Origin: an uncultured Bacillota bacterium | GTDB taxonomy: Bacteria; Bacillota; Dehalobacteriia; UBA7702 | Assembly: GCA_934702375.1 (NCBI GenBank) | Contig: CAKUYE010000013.1 | Span: 14,107 to 78,106, forward strand | Direction: 5' to 3' | Length of the DNA stretch: 64,000 nucleotides | Shown here: in pieces, positions 8,224 through 16,697 of the stretch | How positions within the stretch are numbered: position 1 is the stretch's first letter | Layout: each line of letters opens with the position of its first letter | The notes under the pieces: model-generated | Told to the model about the DNA's origin: nothing | What the model saw: the letters and a program-made list of their open reading frames with translations, nothing else | Database searches by the model: none | Made by a program: the position numbers and the translations under genes

Positions 8224-8997
8224 ATGATCATTGTTGATAAGTTGTGTTATTCCTCAAAATTAAGATTTATGAATTCCGGTGAGAAATTTGCGCTAGCTGT
8301 GATCTCTTTGATTATCTGCGTTGTGAGTCGATCCGTTGTGTGCGCCCTGTTGCTCCTTGGAGCAATGGGGCTGCTCACCGTTAAAGCCGCAGGGACGCCG
8401 CTGCATTGTTATCGTAAGCTTATGGCGGTTCCGCTTGCATTTCTGTTATTGAGTACCGTGGCAATCGTTGTAAATTTTTCTCCCGAACCTTTGGATGCCT
8501 TTGCATTGCCTTTGGGCTCGATTTATCTTACCGGTAGTTGGCAGGGGTTGATTTTCGCTTTGCGATTAATCCTAACGGCTTTGGCAGCGGTAAGCTGTCT
8601 GTATTTTCTCTCCCTTACTACGCCGTTTTATGATATCCTTGAGGTTTTGCGTCAGCTGCACTGTCCGTGGTTGATTCTGGAGTTGATGTTGTTGATTTAC
8701 CGTTTTCTCTTTCTTTTACTGGAAACTGCATCGGCGATCATGACTTCTCAAAATTCCCGTTTGGGAAACAAGGATATGAAAACGGCTTACCGTTCTTTTT
8801 CTGCAATGGTTTCCGTTCTCTTTGTGCGGGCGATGAAAAAAGCAAATTTTCTTTACGATGCCATGGAATCCCGTTGCTATGATGGTAAGATTCGGGTTTT
8901 GGCTGAATACAATCCACCCCGAAAAAAAGAGATCGGAATGATTATTTGCTTTGAATTATTGCTTGTATGTTGTGTGATTGGAGAGCGATTGTTATGA
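8224..8997 (+). CDS. cbiQ: Cobalt ECF transporter transmembrane subunit CbiQ
   Basis: The 257-residue protein is the transmembrane T-component that couples the ATPase to CbiM. It has several strongly hydrophobic helices and the cytoplasmic coupling segments typical of EcfT/CbiQ, including ALFVRAMKKANFLYDAMESRCYDG-like sequence near residue 200-220. A GAGG site precedes the ATG. The stop codon overlaps the cbiO start. Order M-N-Q-O is the classic one. Confidence 0.92.
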   Translation: MIIVDKLCYSSKLRFMNSGEKFALAVISLIICVVSRSVVCALLLLGAMGLLTVKAAGTPLHCYRKLMAVPLAFLLLSTVAIVVNFSPEPLDAFALPLGSIYLTGSWQGLIFALRLILTALAAVSCLYFLSLTTPFYDILEVLRQLHCPWLILELMLLIYRFLFLLLETASAIMTSQNSRLGNKDMKTAYRSFSAMVSVLFVRAMKKANFLYDAMESRCYDGKIRVLAEYNPPRKKEIGMIICFELLLVCCVIGERLL

Positions 8998-9839
8998 GTA
9001 TCATCCGAACGGAGAATTTGCATTTTACTTATGAAGATGGAACTGAAGCCCTTCGCGGAATTGATATTGCCATTGAAAAAGGAGAAAAAGTTGCTTTGCT
9101 CGGAGCAAACGGTTCCGGAAAATCAACTTTTATTTTCAGCTTAAATGGAATCCATCGACCTTCTGCCGGTAAACTTTACCTCCATGAAAAACCCTACGAT
9201 TATTCCAAATTCGGTTTGCGGCACTTACGTTCTGCCGTAGGCGTGATTTTTCAAGATCCCGATCATCAGCTTTTTTCTGCCGGAGTTTATCAGGAGATTT
9301 CCTTTGGCGCTTTAAATTTGGGTTTACCCGAGGAGGAGGTTCGCCATCGGGTCGATAAAGCCATTGCCACACTGGAAATCGAACCCTTTCGGCATAAACC
9401 TACCCATTTTTTGAGCGGTGGTCAAAAAAAGCAGGTTTCCGTTGCGGATATTCTGGTAATGGATCCGGAAGTGATTGTTCTTGACGAACCGGAAGCTGCT
9501 CTTGACCCTAAGCATGCCGGGATATTAAACCGGATGATTGATGATCTTTCATCCAAAGGCATCACCATTATTGAATCGACCCATGATGTTGATCATGCCT
9601 TTGCCTGGGCGGATCGAGTGATCCTTTTTCACCAAGGAAAGGTCCTGCGCCAAGGGAGTCCGGAAGAAGTATTTTCTTCGGAAGCAGATCTGAAAAAAAC
9701 GAACCTTACGAAGCCGGCGGTACTGCACCTTTTTGAAATATTAACAGCGAAGGGCATTCTTTCTGCGGGCTTACCGATTCCCAGAGATTTGACACAGCTG
9801 GAATCATATATTACTATGAAGGAGGATTTCCCCCGATGA
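8994..9839 (+). CDS. cbiO: Cobalt ECF transporter ATP-binding subunit CbiO
   Basis: The 281-residue ABC ATPase has Walker A LLGANGSGKSTF, Q-loop VIFQDPDHQLF, the ABC signature in its ECF form LSGGQKKQVSVA, and Walker B VIVLDEPEAALDP followed by the switch histidine in ESTHDVDHA. It energises cobalt import with CbiM, CbiN and CbiQ. I chose the ATG at 8994, which overlaps the cbiQ stop (ATGA) and is preceded by GGAGAG; an earlier in-frame start lies inside cbiQ. The stop overlaps the cbiK start. Confidence 0.95.
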   Translation: MSIIRTENLHFTYEDGTEALRGIDIAIEKGEKVALLGANGSGKSTFIFSLNGIHRPSAGKLYLHEKPYDYSKFGLRHLRSAVGVIFQDPDHQLFSAGVYQEISFGALNLGLPEEEVRHRVDKAIATLEIEPFRHKPTHFLSGGQKKQVSVADILVMDPEVIVLDEPEAALDPKHAGILNRMIDDLSSKGITIIESTHDVDHAFAWADRVILFHQGKVLRQGSPEEVFSSEADLKKTNLTKPAVLHLFEILTAKGILSAGLPIPRDLTQLESYITMKEDFPR

Positions 9840-10633
9840 ATAAAAAAGCATTATTAGTGGTCAGTTTTGGCACCAGCTATGAAGCTACGCGAAAAAAAAC
9901 GATTGATGGTATTGAACAGGATCTTTCTTCTGCTTTCCCGGATCGCATCTTTTATCGTGCCTGGACAAGCAAAATGATTATCCGTAAGATAAAAAACAGA
10001 GATGGTATTCATGTGGATACCGTAACCGAAGCCATGGAGCGGATGATTGCGGACGGGATTGATGATGTCCTTGTGCAGCCTACGCATATTTTAAATGGTG
10101 TGGAAAATGATCTTATGCGTGAAGATATTGCCGCTTTCCGAGACCGTTTTAAGCAGATTCGGATTGGGGATCCCCTGCTGATGTACACGGATGATTTTAT
10201 TGCCGTTGCCCGAGGTGTCGCAGATGCCCTGCCTTCCCTTAAAGAAGATGAGGCCATTGTGTTTATGGGACACGGTACGGACCATAGTGCAAACATGACG
10301 TATCCTGCATTGGATTATGTCTTTCGGGATTTAGGACTTTCGCGTTGCTTTGTTGCAACCGTTGAAGGATATCCGGCATTGGATAGCGTTATGCGGGATC
10401 TGAAGGCTTGCGGCTGTATTCGAAAGGTATATCTAGTTCCGTTTATGATCGTTGCCGGGGATCATGCTCTTAACGATATGGCAGGTGAAGAAGATGACTC
10501 TTGGAAAAATCAATTGGAAACTGCCGGTTATTGCGTAGAATGTATCTTGCGTGGGTTGGGAGAATATGAAGTCGTTCGGAAACTTTTAAAATATCACGCA
10601 TTAAAAGCCTCCGGAGATTTTTTTGAGATTTAA
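9836..10633 (+). CDS. cbiK: Sirohydrochlorin cobaltochelatase CbiK
   Basis: The 265-residue class II chelatase inserts Co2+ into sirohydrochlorin, the committed step of the anaerobic cobalamin pathway. It starts KALLVVSFGTSYEATRKKT, has the first metal-binding histidine in VFMGHGTDHSANMTYPALD (about residue 144) and the second in VPFMIVAGDHALNDMAG (about residue 206), as in Salmonella-type CbiK. No signal peptide is present, so it is the cytoplasmic form. It is translationally coupled to cbiO through an ATGA overlap, linking cobalt uptake directly to use. Confidence 0.95.
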   Translation: MNKKALLVVSFGTSYEATRKKTIDGIEQDLSSAFPDRIFYRAWTSKMIIRKIKNRDGIHVDTVTEAMERMIADGIDDVLVQPTHILNGVENDLMREDIAAFRDRFKQIRIGDPLLMYTDDFIAVARGVADALPSLKEDEAIVFMGHGTDHSANMTYPALDYVFRDLGLSRCFVATVEGYPALDSVMRDLKACGCIRKVYLVPFMIVAGDHALNDMAGEEDDSWKNQLETAGYCVECILRGLGEYEVVRKLLKYHALKASGDFFEI

Positions 10634-10692
10634 CGGTTTAGTCCCAGGACTGAAAGATTTAAAAGTGGTGTGTAATAGAAAGGGGCAGTGAA

Positions 10693-11751
10693 ATGGTGCG
10701 GCAAAAATTGGTGCATGGTGGAGATTTCGTAGGATATGAGGAGGAATACGGCATATCCCCTCTGGATCTTTCTGCAAATGTCAGTCCTTTGGGTGTTCCT
10801 GCCAGCGTACAGCAGGCAATTTGCGCCGCAGCGGCCGAAGCTGATTGCTATCCGGATCCCCTGTGCCGGAAACTGAGAAAAGCGATCGAAGCCTCTCGGG
10901 GGATTCCGGCTGAAGCTTGTCTGTGCGGAAATGGCGCTGCTGATATCATTTTTCGATTGGCTTTGGCAAAAAAGCCCAAAAAGGCTCTGGTCACGGCACC
11001 AACTTTTGCAGAGTACCGCACGGCATTGGAAACGGTGAATTGTAAAGTATCTTCTGTGGTTTTGCAGGAAAAGAATCTTTTTGCCTTGACGGAGGATTTC
11101 CCGGAACGGATCGAAGAAGATATGGAAATGGTATTCCTTTGTGAGCCGAACAACCCCTCCGGTGTTTCAAGTCGTAGAGCTTTATTGGAACGAATTTTAG
11201 ACCGGTGTGAGAAAATCGGTGCGATTCTTGTGATCGATGAGTGTTTTCATGATTTTTTGGAAGACCCCCGACGTGATACGATGGAACCTTTGGTGATGGA
11301 ACATCCCAATCTTCTGATCTTAAAGGCCTTCACGAAGCTTTACGGTATGGCCGGTGTGCGGTTGGGCTATTGTTTTTGCTCCGATGCTGAGCTGCTGGAA
11401 GCGATGGCTTCCTGCGGACAACCCTGGTCGGTGTCTTCTCTTGCTCAAAGGGCCGGGATCGCGGCATTGGCCGATACGGCTTATGTGGAGCAGGTGCGTG
11501 CTCAGGTTGCCCGAGAACGCCCCTTCCTTGCCGAAGGTTTGAAACGCATCGGCCTGAAAGTGATCCCCGGAGAAGCAAATTACCTCCTTTTTCAAGCCCC
11601 GGCAACCCTTTATGAAAGCCTGCGCCGAGAAGGGATCATGGTTCGCAGCTGTGCAAACTATGAAGGTCTGGACGAAACCTGGTATCGAACTGCCGTAAAA
11701 AACAGGGAAGACAGCCAACGCCTTCTCGCGGCAATAGAACGTTGTCGTTGA
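10693..11751 (+). CDS. cobD: Threonine-phosphate decarboxylase-like aminotransferase CobD
   Basis: The 352-residue protein is a fold-type I PLP enzyme. Motifs include PLDLSANVSPLGVP near the start, FLCEPNNPSGV in the middle, LVIDECFHDFLE for the cofactor aspartate region, and LKAFTKLYGMAGVRLGY with the Schiff-base lysine. In cobalamin operons this is CobD, which makes aminopropanol phosphate for the nucleotide loop. Histidinol-phosphate aminotransferase is the close look-alike; the VHGGD-like start and the context favour CobD. It is the last gene of the riboswitch operon and is followed by a terminator. Confidence 0.85.
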   Translation: MVRQKLVHGGDFVGYEEEYGISPLDLSANVSPLGVPASVQQAICAAAAEADCYPDPLCRKLRKAIEASRGIPAEACLCGNGAADIIFRLALAKKPKKALVTAPTFAEYRTALETVNCKVSSVVLQEKNLFALTEDFPERIEEDMEMVFLCEPNNPSGVSSRRALLERILDRCEKIGAILVIDECFHDFLEDPRRDTMEPLVMEHPNLLILKAFTKLYGMAGVRLGYCFCSDAELLEAMASCGQPWSVSSLAQRAGIAALADTAYVEQVRAQVARERPFLAEGLKRIGLKVIPGEANYLLFQAPATLYESLRREGIMVRSCANYEGLDETWYRTAVKNREDSQRLLAAIERCR

Positions 11752-11770
11752 TGATACGAACGATTTTGAG

Positions 11771-11797
11771 CCCGAAGGGTATGCCTTCGGGTTTTTT
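11771..11797 (+). terminator. Terminator after cobD
   Basis: CCCGAAGG and CCTTCGGG form an 8-base-pair stem with a five-base loop, followed by six T. It closes the cbiMNQO-cbiK-cobD operon. Confidence 0.9.
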
Positions 11798-11808
11798 CGT
11801 ACAAAGTT

Positions 11809-11837
11809 TTGTGTTTCCGGGCAATATCTGTTATGAT
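11809..11837 (+). promoter_or_regulatory. Promoter for sbcDC
   Basis: TTGTGT (11809-11814) and TATGAT (11832-11837) are separated by 17 bases and lie just upstream of the sbcD ribosome site. Confidence 0.6.
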
Positions 11838-11860
11838 ATATTATGTTTGGGAGGTTTTTT

Positions 11861-13000
11861 ATGAAATTTGTTCATTTATCGGATCTTCATTTGGGAAAGC
11901 GTTTGAATGAGTTTTCTTTGTTGGAGGATCAGCGGGATATATTATTGAAAATCCTTGATATCATTGATGATGTGTTGCCGGATGGTGTATTTCTTGCCGG
12001 GGATATTTACGATAAATCGGTGCCTTCTACTGAGGCTGTGGCATTGTTTGATGACTTCCTTGTAGCTCTTAACCGCCGTCATTTACCGGTTTTCGTGATC
12101 AGTGGAAATCATGATTCTCCGGAGCGGCTTGCTTTTGGGAATCGATTGCTCTCTCTCAACGGTATTTATTTGGCGCCGGTATACGATGGAAATATTACAA
12201 AGGTTTCCATGGAAGATAGCTATGGTATGGTGGATATCTATCTTCTGCCTTTTTTAAAACCCGGCCATGTTCGACGGTATTTCCCTGATGTAGAGATTGC
12301 ATCCTATACCGATGCCATTGCTGCTGTTCTGGGGGAAATCTCCTGTGTACCGGAACACCGTAATATTTTGATCACACATCAATTTGTGACCGGAGCCGAG
12401 CGGTCAGCCTCGGAAGAGATTTCTGTTGGAGGAACTGATCAGGTTGATGCTTCTGTGTTTGATGACTTCGATTACGTTGCCTTAGGTCATCTCCATGGCC
12501 CTCAAAATGTTTGCAGTCCGCGTTTGCGGTATTGCGGTACCCCATTGAAATATTCTTTTTCCGAAGCCGGTCACCAAAAATCCGTTTCGGTTGTTGAGTT
12601 GAAAGAAAAAGGTTCTTTGTGGGTTCAAACGGTGCCGCTGACTCCTCTCCATGAGATGGTTGAACTTAAAGGTACCTATGAGGAACTGACGGCACGTGAT
12701 TTCTATTTAAATACCTCTTTGCCGGAGGATTATGTTCATATCACCCTGACGGATGAGGAGGATATTCCGGAAGCCCTTGCGAAGCTGCGGACGATCTACC
12801 ACAATTTGATGAAATTGGATTATGACAATGCTCGTACCAGGCATAATGAACCGATTAACGGTGTAGCGGAGGCAGAAAAGCAATCTCCGCTGGAGTTGTT
12901 TTCTGATTTTTATCAGCAGCAAAACAATGCGCCTTTATCGGAGGTACAGCGAGATTATATGCAAAAATTAATTGCAGGAATATGGGGGGAAGAACGATGA
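11861..13000 (+). CDS. sbcD: Exonuclease subunit SbcD (Mre11-like)
   Basis: The 379-residue calcineurin-like phosphoesterase is the nuclease of the SbcCD complex, which opens hairpins and processes double-strand breaks. Metal-binding motifs are visible in order: FVHLSDLHLGKRL at the start, LAGDIYD, VISGNHDSPERL, ITHQFV and ALGHLHGPQ. I chose the ATG at 11861 because GGGAGG lies six bases ahead and the homology starts at once; an in-frame ATG six codons earlier has no such site. The stop overlaps the sbcC start (ATGA). Confidence 0.95.
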   Translation: MKFVHLSDLHLGKRLNEFSLLEDQRDILLKILDIIDDVLPDGVFLAGDIYDKSVPSTEAVALFDDFLVALNRRHLPVFVISGNHDSPERLAFGNRLLSLNGIYLAPVYDGNITKVSMEDSYGMVDIYLLPFLKPGHVRRYFPDVEIASYTDAIAAVLGEISCVPEHRNILITHQFVTGAERSASEEISVGGTDQVDASVFDDFDYVALGHLHGPQNVCSPRLRYCGTPLKYSFSEAGHQKSVSVVELKEKGSLWVQTVPLTPLHEMVELKGTYEELTARDFYLNTSLPEDYVHITLTDEEDIPEALAKLRTIYHNLMKLDYDNARTRHNEPINGVAEAEKQSPLELFSDFYQQQNNAPLSEVQRDYMQKLIAGIWGEER

Positions 13001-15768
13001 GACCAATGCGATTGGTAATGTCTGCCTTTGGCCCCTATCCGGGGAAAACGGAGCTGGATCTTTCTGCCTTGGGTGAGAGAGGATTGTATCTGATTACCGG
13101 AGATACCGGTGCCGGGAAGACGACGATTTTTGATGCCATTACTTTTGCACTTTACGGAGAGGCCAGTGGGGAGCATCGGGAAGCTGCGATGCTGCGCTCC
13201 AAATATGCCGCGGCCGATACACCCACTTTTGTGGAGCTGACTTTTTCTTATGGCGGGGACATTTATTTTGTCCGTCGTAACCCGGAATACGAACGACCGA
13301 AGCTGCGGGGAGAGGGAAGCACAACGGAAAAAGCCGATGCGGAGCTGCATTATCCCGATGGTCGTGTAGTTGCTCGTTTGAAGGACGTTAACCGTGATAT
13401 TATTGAGATTCTTGGAATTGATCGGGATCAATTTTCTCAAATTGCCATGTTGGCTCAAGGCGATTTTTTAAAGCTACTTTTTGCCTCTACCGAAGAACGA
13501 AAGCGGATTTTTCAAAAGGTGTTTCGTACCCAGCCCTACCAAAAGGTACAGCAACGGTTGAAATCCGCATCCGGGGAATTGCGTAAAAATTATGAAACAT
13601 TGCTTTCCGGGATAAAACAATATATCGACGGTATTATTTGTTCGGAGACGGATCCTCTCTTTTCGGAGTTAGCGGCGCTGCAACAGGGGGATGCACCGGC
13701 CGAGGCTGCGGTATCATTGCTGGAAACGTTGATTTCCCGGGGGGAAAGTGACGAAAAACAGATCGTTGAAGATATTGCTGCCGTGGAGGAAGAGCTGAAA
13801 TGTGTTTCCGAAATTCTGATCCGGGGGGAAGATCGAGAAAAAACCGTTAATTCGATCAAAAACTTTGAAAATAAATTGGAAGTAGCGATGTCGCGGCTGG
13901 AAGAGTTGAAGCACATTCGAAAAGAAGCAGAAACGAAGGCCGGAGAAATCCGGGATTTGAACGATCGGATTGCGGTCTTAAAGGAGAGTTTACCGGAATA
14001 CGAAGTCTACGAGAAAAAATGTCGTGAAAAAAAACAACTCTCTACGGAAATGAAAAATGCTCAGGAAAAATTGCGCGAAGGAAATGCTCGCAAAGAGGCC
14101 AAGGAAAAACAGCTTCGTGATATGATCGCAGAACATGAGGGGCTAAAAACCGCATCGGAAGATATGATTGTTCTTCAGGGACAATTGGATGCTGCAAAGG
14201 ACCGGCTTTTGGCGGTGAAAGGTTTTGCGGATCGTTATCGTGGTTTTTTGGAAAGTGAAGAAGAATTGAAGATGCTTCAGAGGGATTATCTGCAAAAGTC
14301 TGAAGTTGCGAAGATTTCCCGGCGGAAGTATGAAGAAATGTACGATGCTTATTTGAATGAGCAAGCAGGGATCCTTGCGGAATCCTTGATGGAAGGGATG
14401 CCTTGTCCCGTTTGCGGGTCGGCGTTGCATCCGCAGCCTGCAAAAAAATCGACGGCGGCGCCGACTAAAGTCCGGCTTGATAAAGAAAAAAAGACGATGG
14501 AAAAAGCGGAAAGCGATGCTTCTTCTGCCAGTGATGCTGCCGGAAGATGCCTGGGGGCTTTTCAGGGAAAAAGAGCTGCGGTGGAAAGCGATGCAAAGGA
14601 ATTGCTTTCCGAAGATCATTTTGAAAATATAGAAGCCCGGCTTCGGCAAAAAAAGGAGGAATGCGAAGGGCAGATCCATAGGCTGGAAGAGGATGTTCAC
14701 ACGGCACAACAAAAAGCGGAGAAAAAGGCCGCCTTTGACAAGGCCATTCCTTTGCGGAAGCAAGAGTTGGAGCGGCTTGATATTGACATTCGCAATTTTG
14801 AAACTGCTTTATCCGGCTCCAAGGTAAAAATGGAGAGCCTGGAAGAAAGCATTGCTGCTCTCGGTGAAAAGCTTGTCTTTCAGACCGGGGCAGAAGCCGA
14901 AGCGGAAATGGATGCACTGAAACGCCGGGCGGACAAATTAGAACAGGCGAAAACGGAAGCGGAGAAAGCCTGTGTTGAACAGGAAAAAGATATTGCCATG
15001 CTCCGGGCGGCTATGGATGAGGCGGAAAAACGGTTAAACGAAAGTGAAGCTGTTGATATTGCGAAGGAAAAAGCGCGTGATGCCGATTTGAGCCTCCGAA
15101 AAAAAGAATTGACAGGGCGGAGACAGGAGATTCGATCCTCATTGGATTCCAATCGCCGTACACTGGCTGCTCTTTTGGAAAAATCTGCTTGCTTGGATGC
15201 CGTGGAATCAAACTGGAAGTGGGTTAAATCCTTATCGGATACGGCAAACGGAAACCTTAGCGGTAAAGAAAAAATCATGCTGGAAACTTACATCCAAATG
15301 ACCTGCTTTGACCGTATTATTCATCGTGCCAATATTCGCTTTATGATGATGTCCGGCGGTCAATACGAATTGAAGCGACGCCGGGAAGCTTTGAATAATC
15401 GCAGTCAAAGCGGCTTGGAGCTGGATGTTGTGGATCATTATAACGGCAGTGAGCGCAGTGTGAAAACTCTTTCCGGCGGAGAAGCCTTTAAGGCCTCTTT
15501 GTCTCTGGCTTTGGGCCTTTCCGACGAGATTCAATCCTCTGCCGGCGGTATTCGTTTGGATACGATGTTTGTAGATGAGGGATTCGGCACTCTCGATGAA
15601 GAATCTCTGCAGCAGGCAATCCATGTTTTGTTATCACTTACCGAGGGCAACCGCCTTGTGGGGATCATCTCCCATGTGGCAGAATTGAAAGAAAAAATTG
15701 ATAAACAGATTCTTGTGACGAAAACGAAAAGCGGCGGCAGTGAGGCGGAAATCCTCTGTGATTTATAA
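12997..15768 (+). CDS. sbcC: Exonuclease subunit SbcC (Rad50-like SMC ATPase)
   Basis: The 923-residue protein is the ATPase and arm subunit of SbcCD. Walker A is ITGDTGAGKTTIFDAITF near residue 30. Long charged coiled coils run from about 190 to 460 and 490 to 770, and between them CPVCG (near residue 470) is the zinc hook. The C-terminal lobe has the signature VKTLSGGEAFKASLSLA, Walker B MFVDEGFGTLDEES and a final switch-histidine region IISHVAELKEKI. Translation is coupled to sbcD by a four-base overlap; an upstream in-frame start inside sbcD is unlikely. Confidence 0.95.
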   Translation: MRPMRLVMSAFGPYPGKTELDLSALGERGLYLITGDTGAGKTTIFDAITFALYGEASGEHREAAMLRSKYAAADTPTFVELTFSYGGDIYFVRRNPEYERPKLRGEGSTTEKADAELHYPDGRVVARLKDVNRDIIEILGIDRDQFSQIAMLAQGDFLKLLFASTEERKRIFQKVFRTQPYQKVQQRLKSASGELRKNYETLLSGIKQYIDGIICSETDPLFSELAALQQGDAPAEAAVSLLETLISRGESDEKQIVEDIAAVEEELKCVSEILIRGEDREKTVNSIKNFENKLEVAMSRLEELKHIRKEAETKAGEIRDLNDRIAVLKESLPEYEVYEKKCREKKQLSTEMKNAQEKLREGNARKEAKEKQLRDMIAEHEGLKTASEDMIVLQGQLDAAKDRLLAVKGFADRYRGFLESEEELKMLQRDYLQKSEVAKISRRKYEEMYDAYLNEQAGILAESLMEGMPCPVCGSALHPQPAKKSTAAPTKVRLDKEKKTMEKAESDASSASDAAGRCLGAFQGKRAAVESDAKELLSEDHFENIEARLRQKKEECEGQIHRLEEDVHTAQQKAEKKAAFDKAIPLRKQELERLDIDIRNFETALSGSKVKMESLEESIAALGEKLVFQTGAEAEAEMDALKRRADKLEQAKTEAEKACVEQEKDIAMLRAAMDEAEKRLNESEAVDIAKEKARDADLSLRKKELTGRRQEIRSSLDSNRRTLAALLEKSACLDAVESNWKWVKSLSDTANGNLSGKEKIMLETYIQMTCFDRIIHRANIRFMMMSGGQYELKRRREALNNRSQSGLELDVVDHYNGSERSVKTLSGGEAFKASLSLALGLSDEIQSSAGGIRLDTMFVDEGFGTLDEESLQQAIHVLLSLTEGNRLVGIISHVAELKEKIDKQILVTKTKSGGSEAEILCDL

Positions 15769-15871
15769 AACCCCTGAGAGTCGACAGTTAGATGAAAAAT
15801 TAAGATATTTTTAATACATTCCCTGTTTCATTTGTGGTAAAATATGGAGAATGAAAGGAAAGTGATTCTCT

Positions 15872-16507
15872 GTGTCGGCTCTCATTGCCATTTTTTTTAC
15901 CTATGGTTTTTTGGATTCCTCTGTAACGGGGATCTATTTTCTTCTTTGTATGTTGACTCCCTGCTTGATTTATGGTGTCTATTTTTGCGGTAAGGGGCGT
16001 AAGATCTCAATTCCTCATTTTTTGCTGATCCTAGCCTTTCTGGTTTATCTTGAAATTGTGCTGCGAATCGTAAATATGGGTGTGATCTGGGATATTTCTC
16101 ATTTTGGGAAGCTTTTGAACTTGGATTCTCTTAATTTCCGGCCCTTTGCATCTTTTGGCAGCATAAGCTATTTCTTGAATATTTTACTGTTTATCCCCAT
16201 GGGCTTTGCTTTGCCGTTGATGGCAAAGCGGTATCATAATCTTTGGCTTACGGTGGGAAGCGGTTTTCTTTTTTCGCTGCTGATTGAACTGAGCCAACTG
16301 CTGAACATTCGCTGCAGCGACGTGGATGATTTGATCACCAATACCTTTGGCGTGCTCCTGGGGTATGCTCTTTGGTTGCTGTGTTGCCGCGGATTTAAGT
16401 GGCAGAAATATCCCCGTTCTTCTCTTTCCCCTCGGGAACCCGGTGTTTTTATGCTGCTGTCCTTTCTCGGTGTCTTTTTTCTTTATAATTTCTGGTTGTT
16501 TTGGTGA
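15872..16507 (+). CDS. VanZ-like membrane protein
   Basis: The 211-residue protein is a VanZ-family integral membrane protein with about five or six helices. The family core is seen in LNILLFIPMGFALPLM and LLIELSQLLNIRCSDVDDLI, followed by NTFGVLLGYALWLL. VanZ gives low teicoplanin resistance in enterococci by an unknown route; most homologues, including probably this one, have no assigned function. The likely start is GTG at 15872 with GGAAAG nine bases ahead. It appears to be a single-gene unit between sbcDC and the SLH genes. Confidence 0.82.
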   Translation: MSALIAIFFTYGFLDSSVTGIYFLLCMLTPCLIYGVYFCGKGRKISIPHFLLILAFLVYLEIVLRIVNMGVIWDISHFGKLLNLDSLNFRPFASFGSISYFLNILLFIPMGFALPLMAKRYHNLWLTVGSGFLFSLLIELSQLLNIRCSDVDDLITNTFGVLLGYALWLLCCRGFKWQKYPRSSLSPREPGVFMLLSFLGVFFLYNFWLFW

Positions 16508-16525
16508 AATTTTAAAGAACTGTTG

Positions 16526-16554
16526 TTGACTTACGGCGGATTTCCTGCTACAAT
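16526..16554 (+). promoter_or_regulatory. Promoter of the first SLH beta-propeller gene
   Basis: TTGACT (16526-16531) and TACAAT (16549-16554) are separated by 17 bases. The same boxes with the same spacing occur ahead of the paralogue at 19294-19322. The transcript would have a leader of about 140 bases with a terminator-like hairpin (TGTGCGC at 16621-16627, GTGCGCA at 16661-16667, then a T-rich stretch). Confidence 0.75.
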
Positions 16555-16697
16555 ATTGTCATAAGTAAATATCGCTGTATCTTCTGCTTCTGCTTTTGAT
16601 TGTGCAGGGATATCCTTGTGTGTGCGCTATGAAGGATGAGAAAACGATCTTTTTTTTCAGGTGCGCATTTTATTTTGTCTACAAAGGAGGACGATCA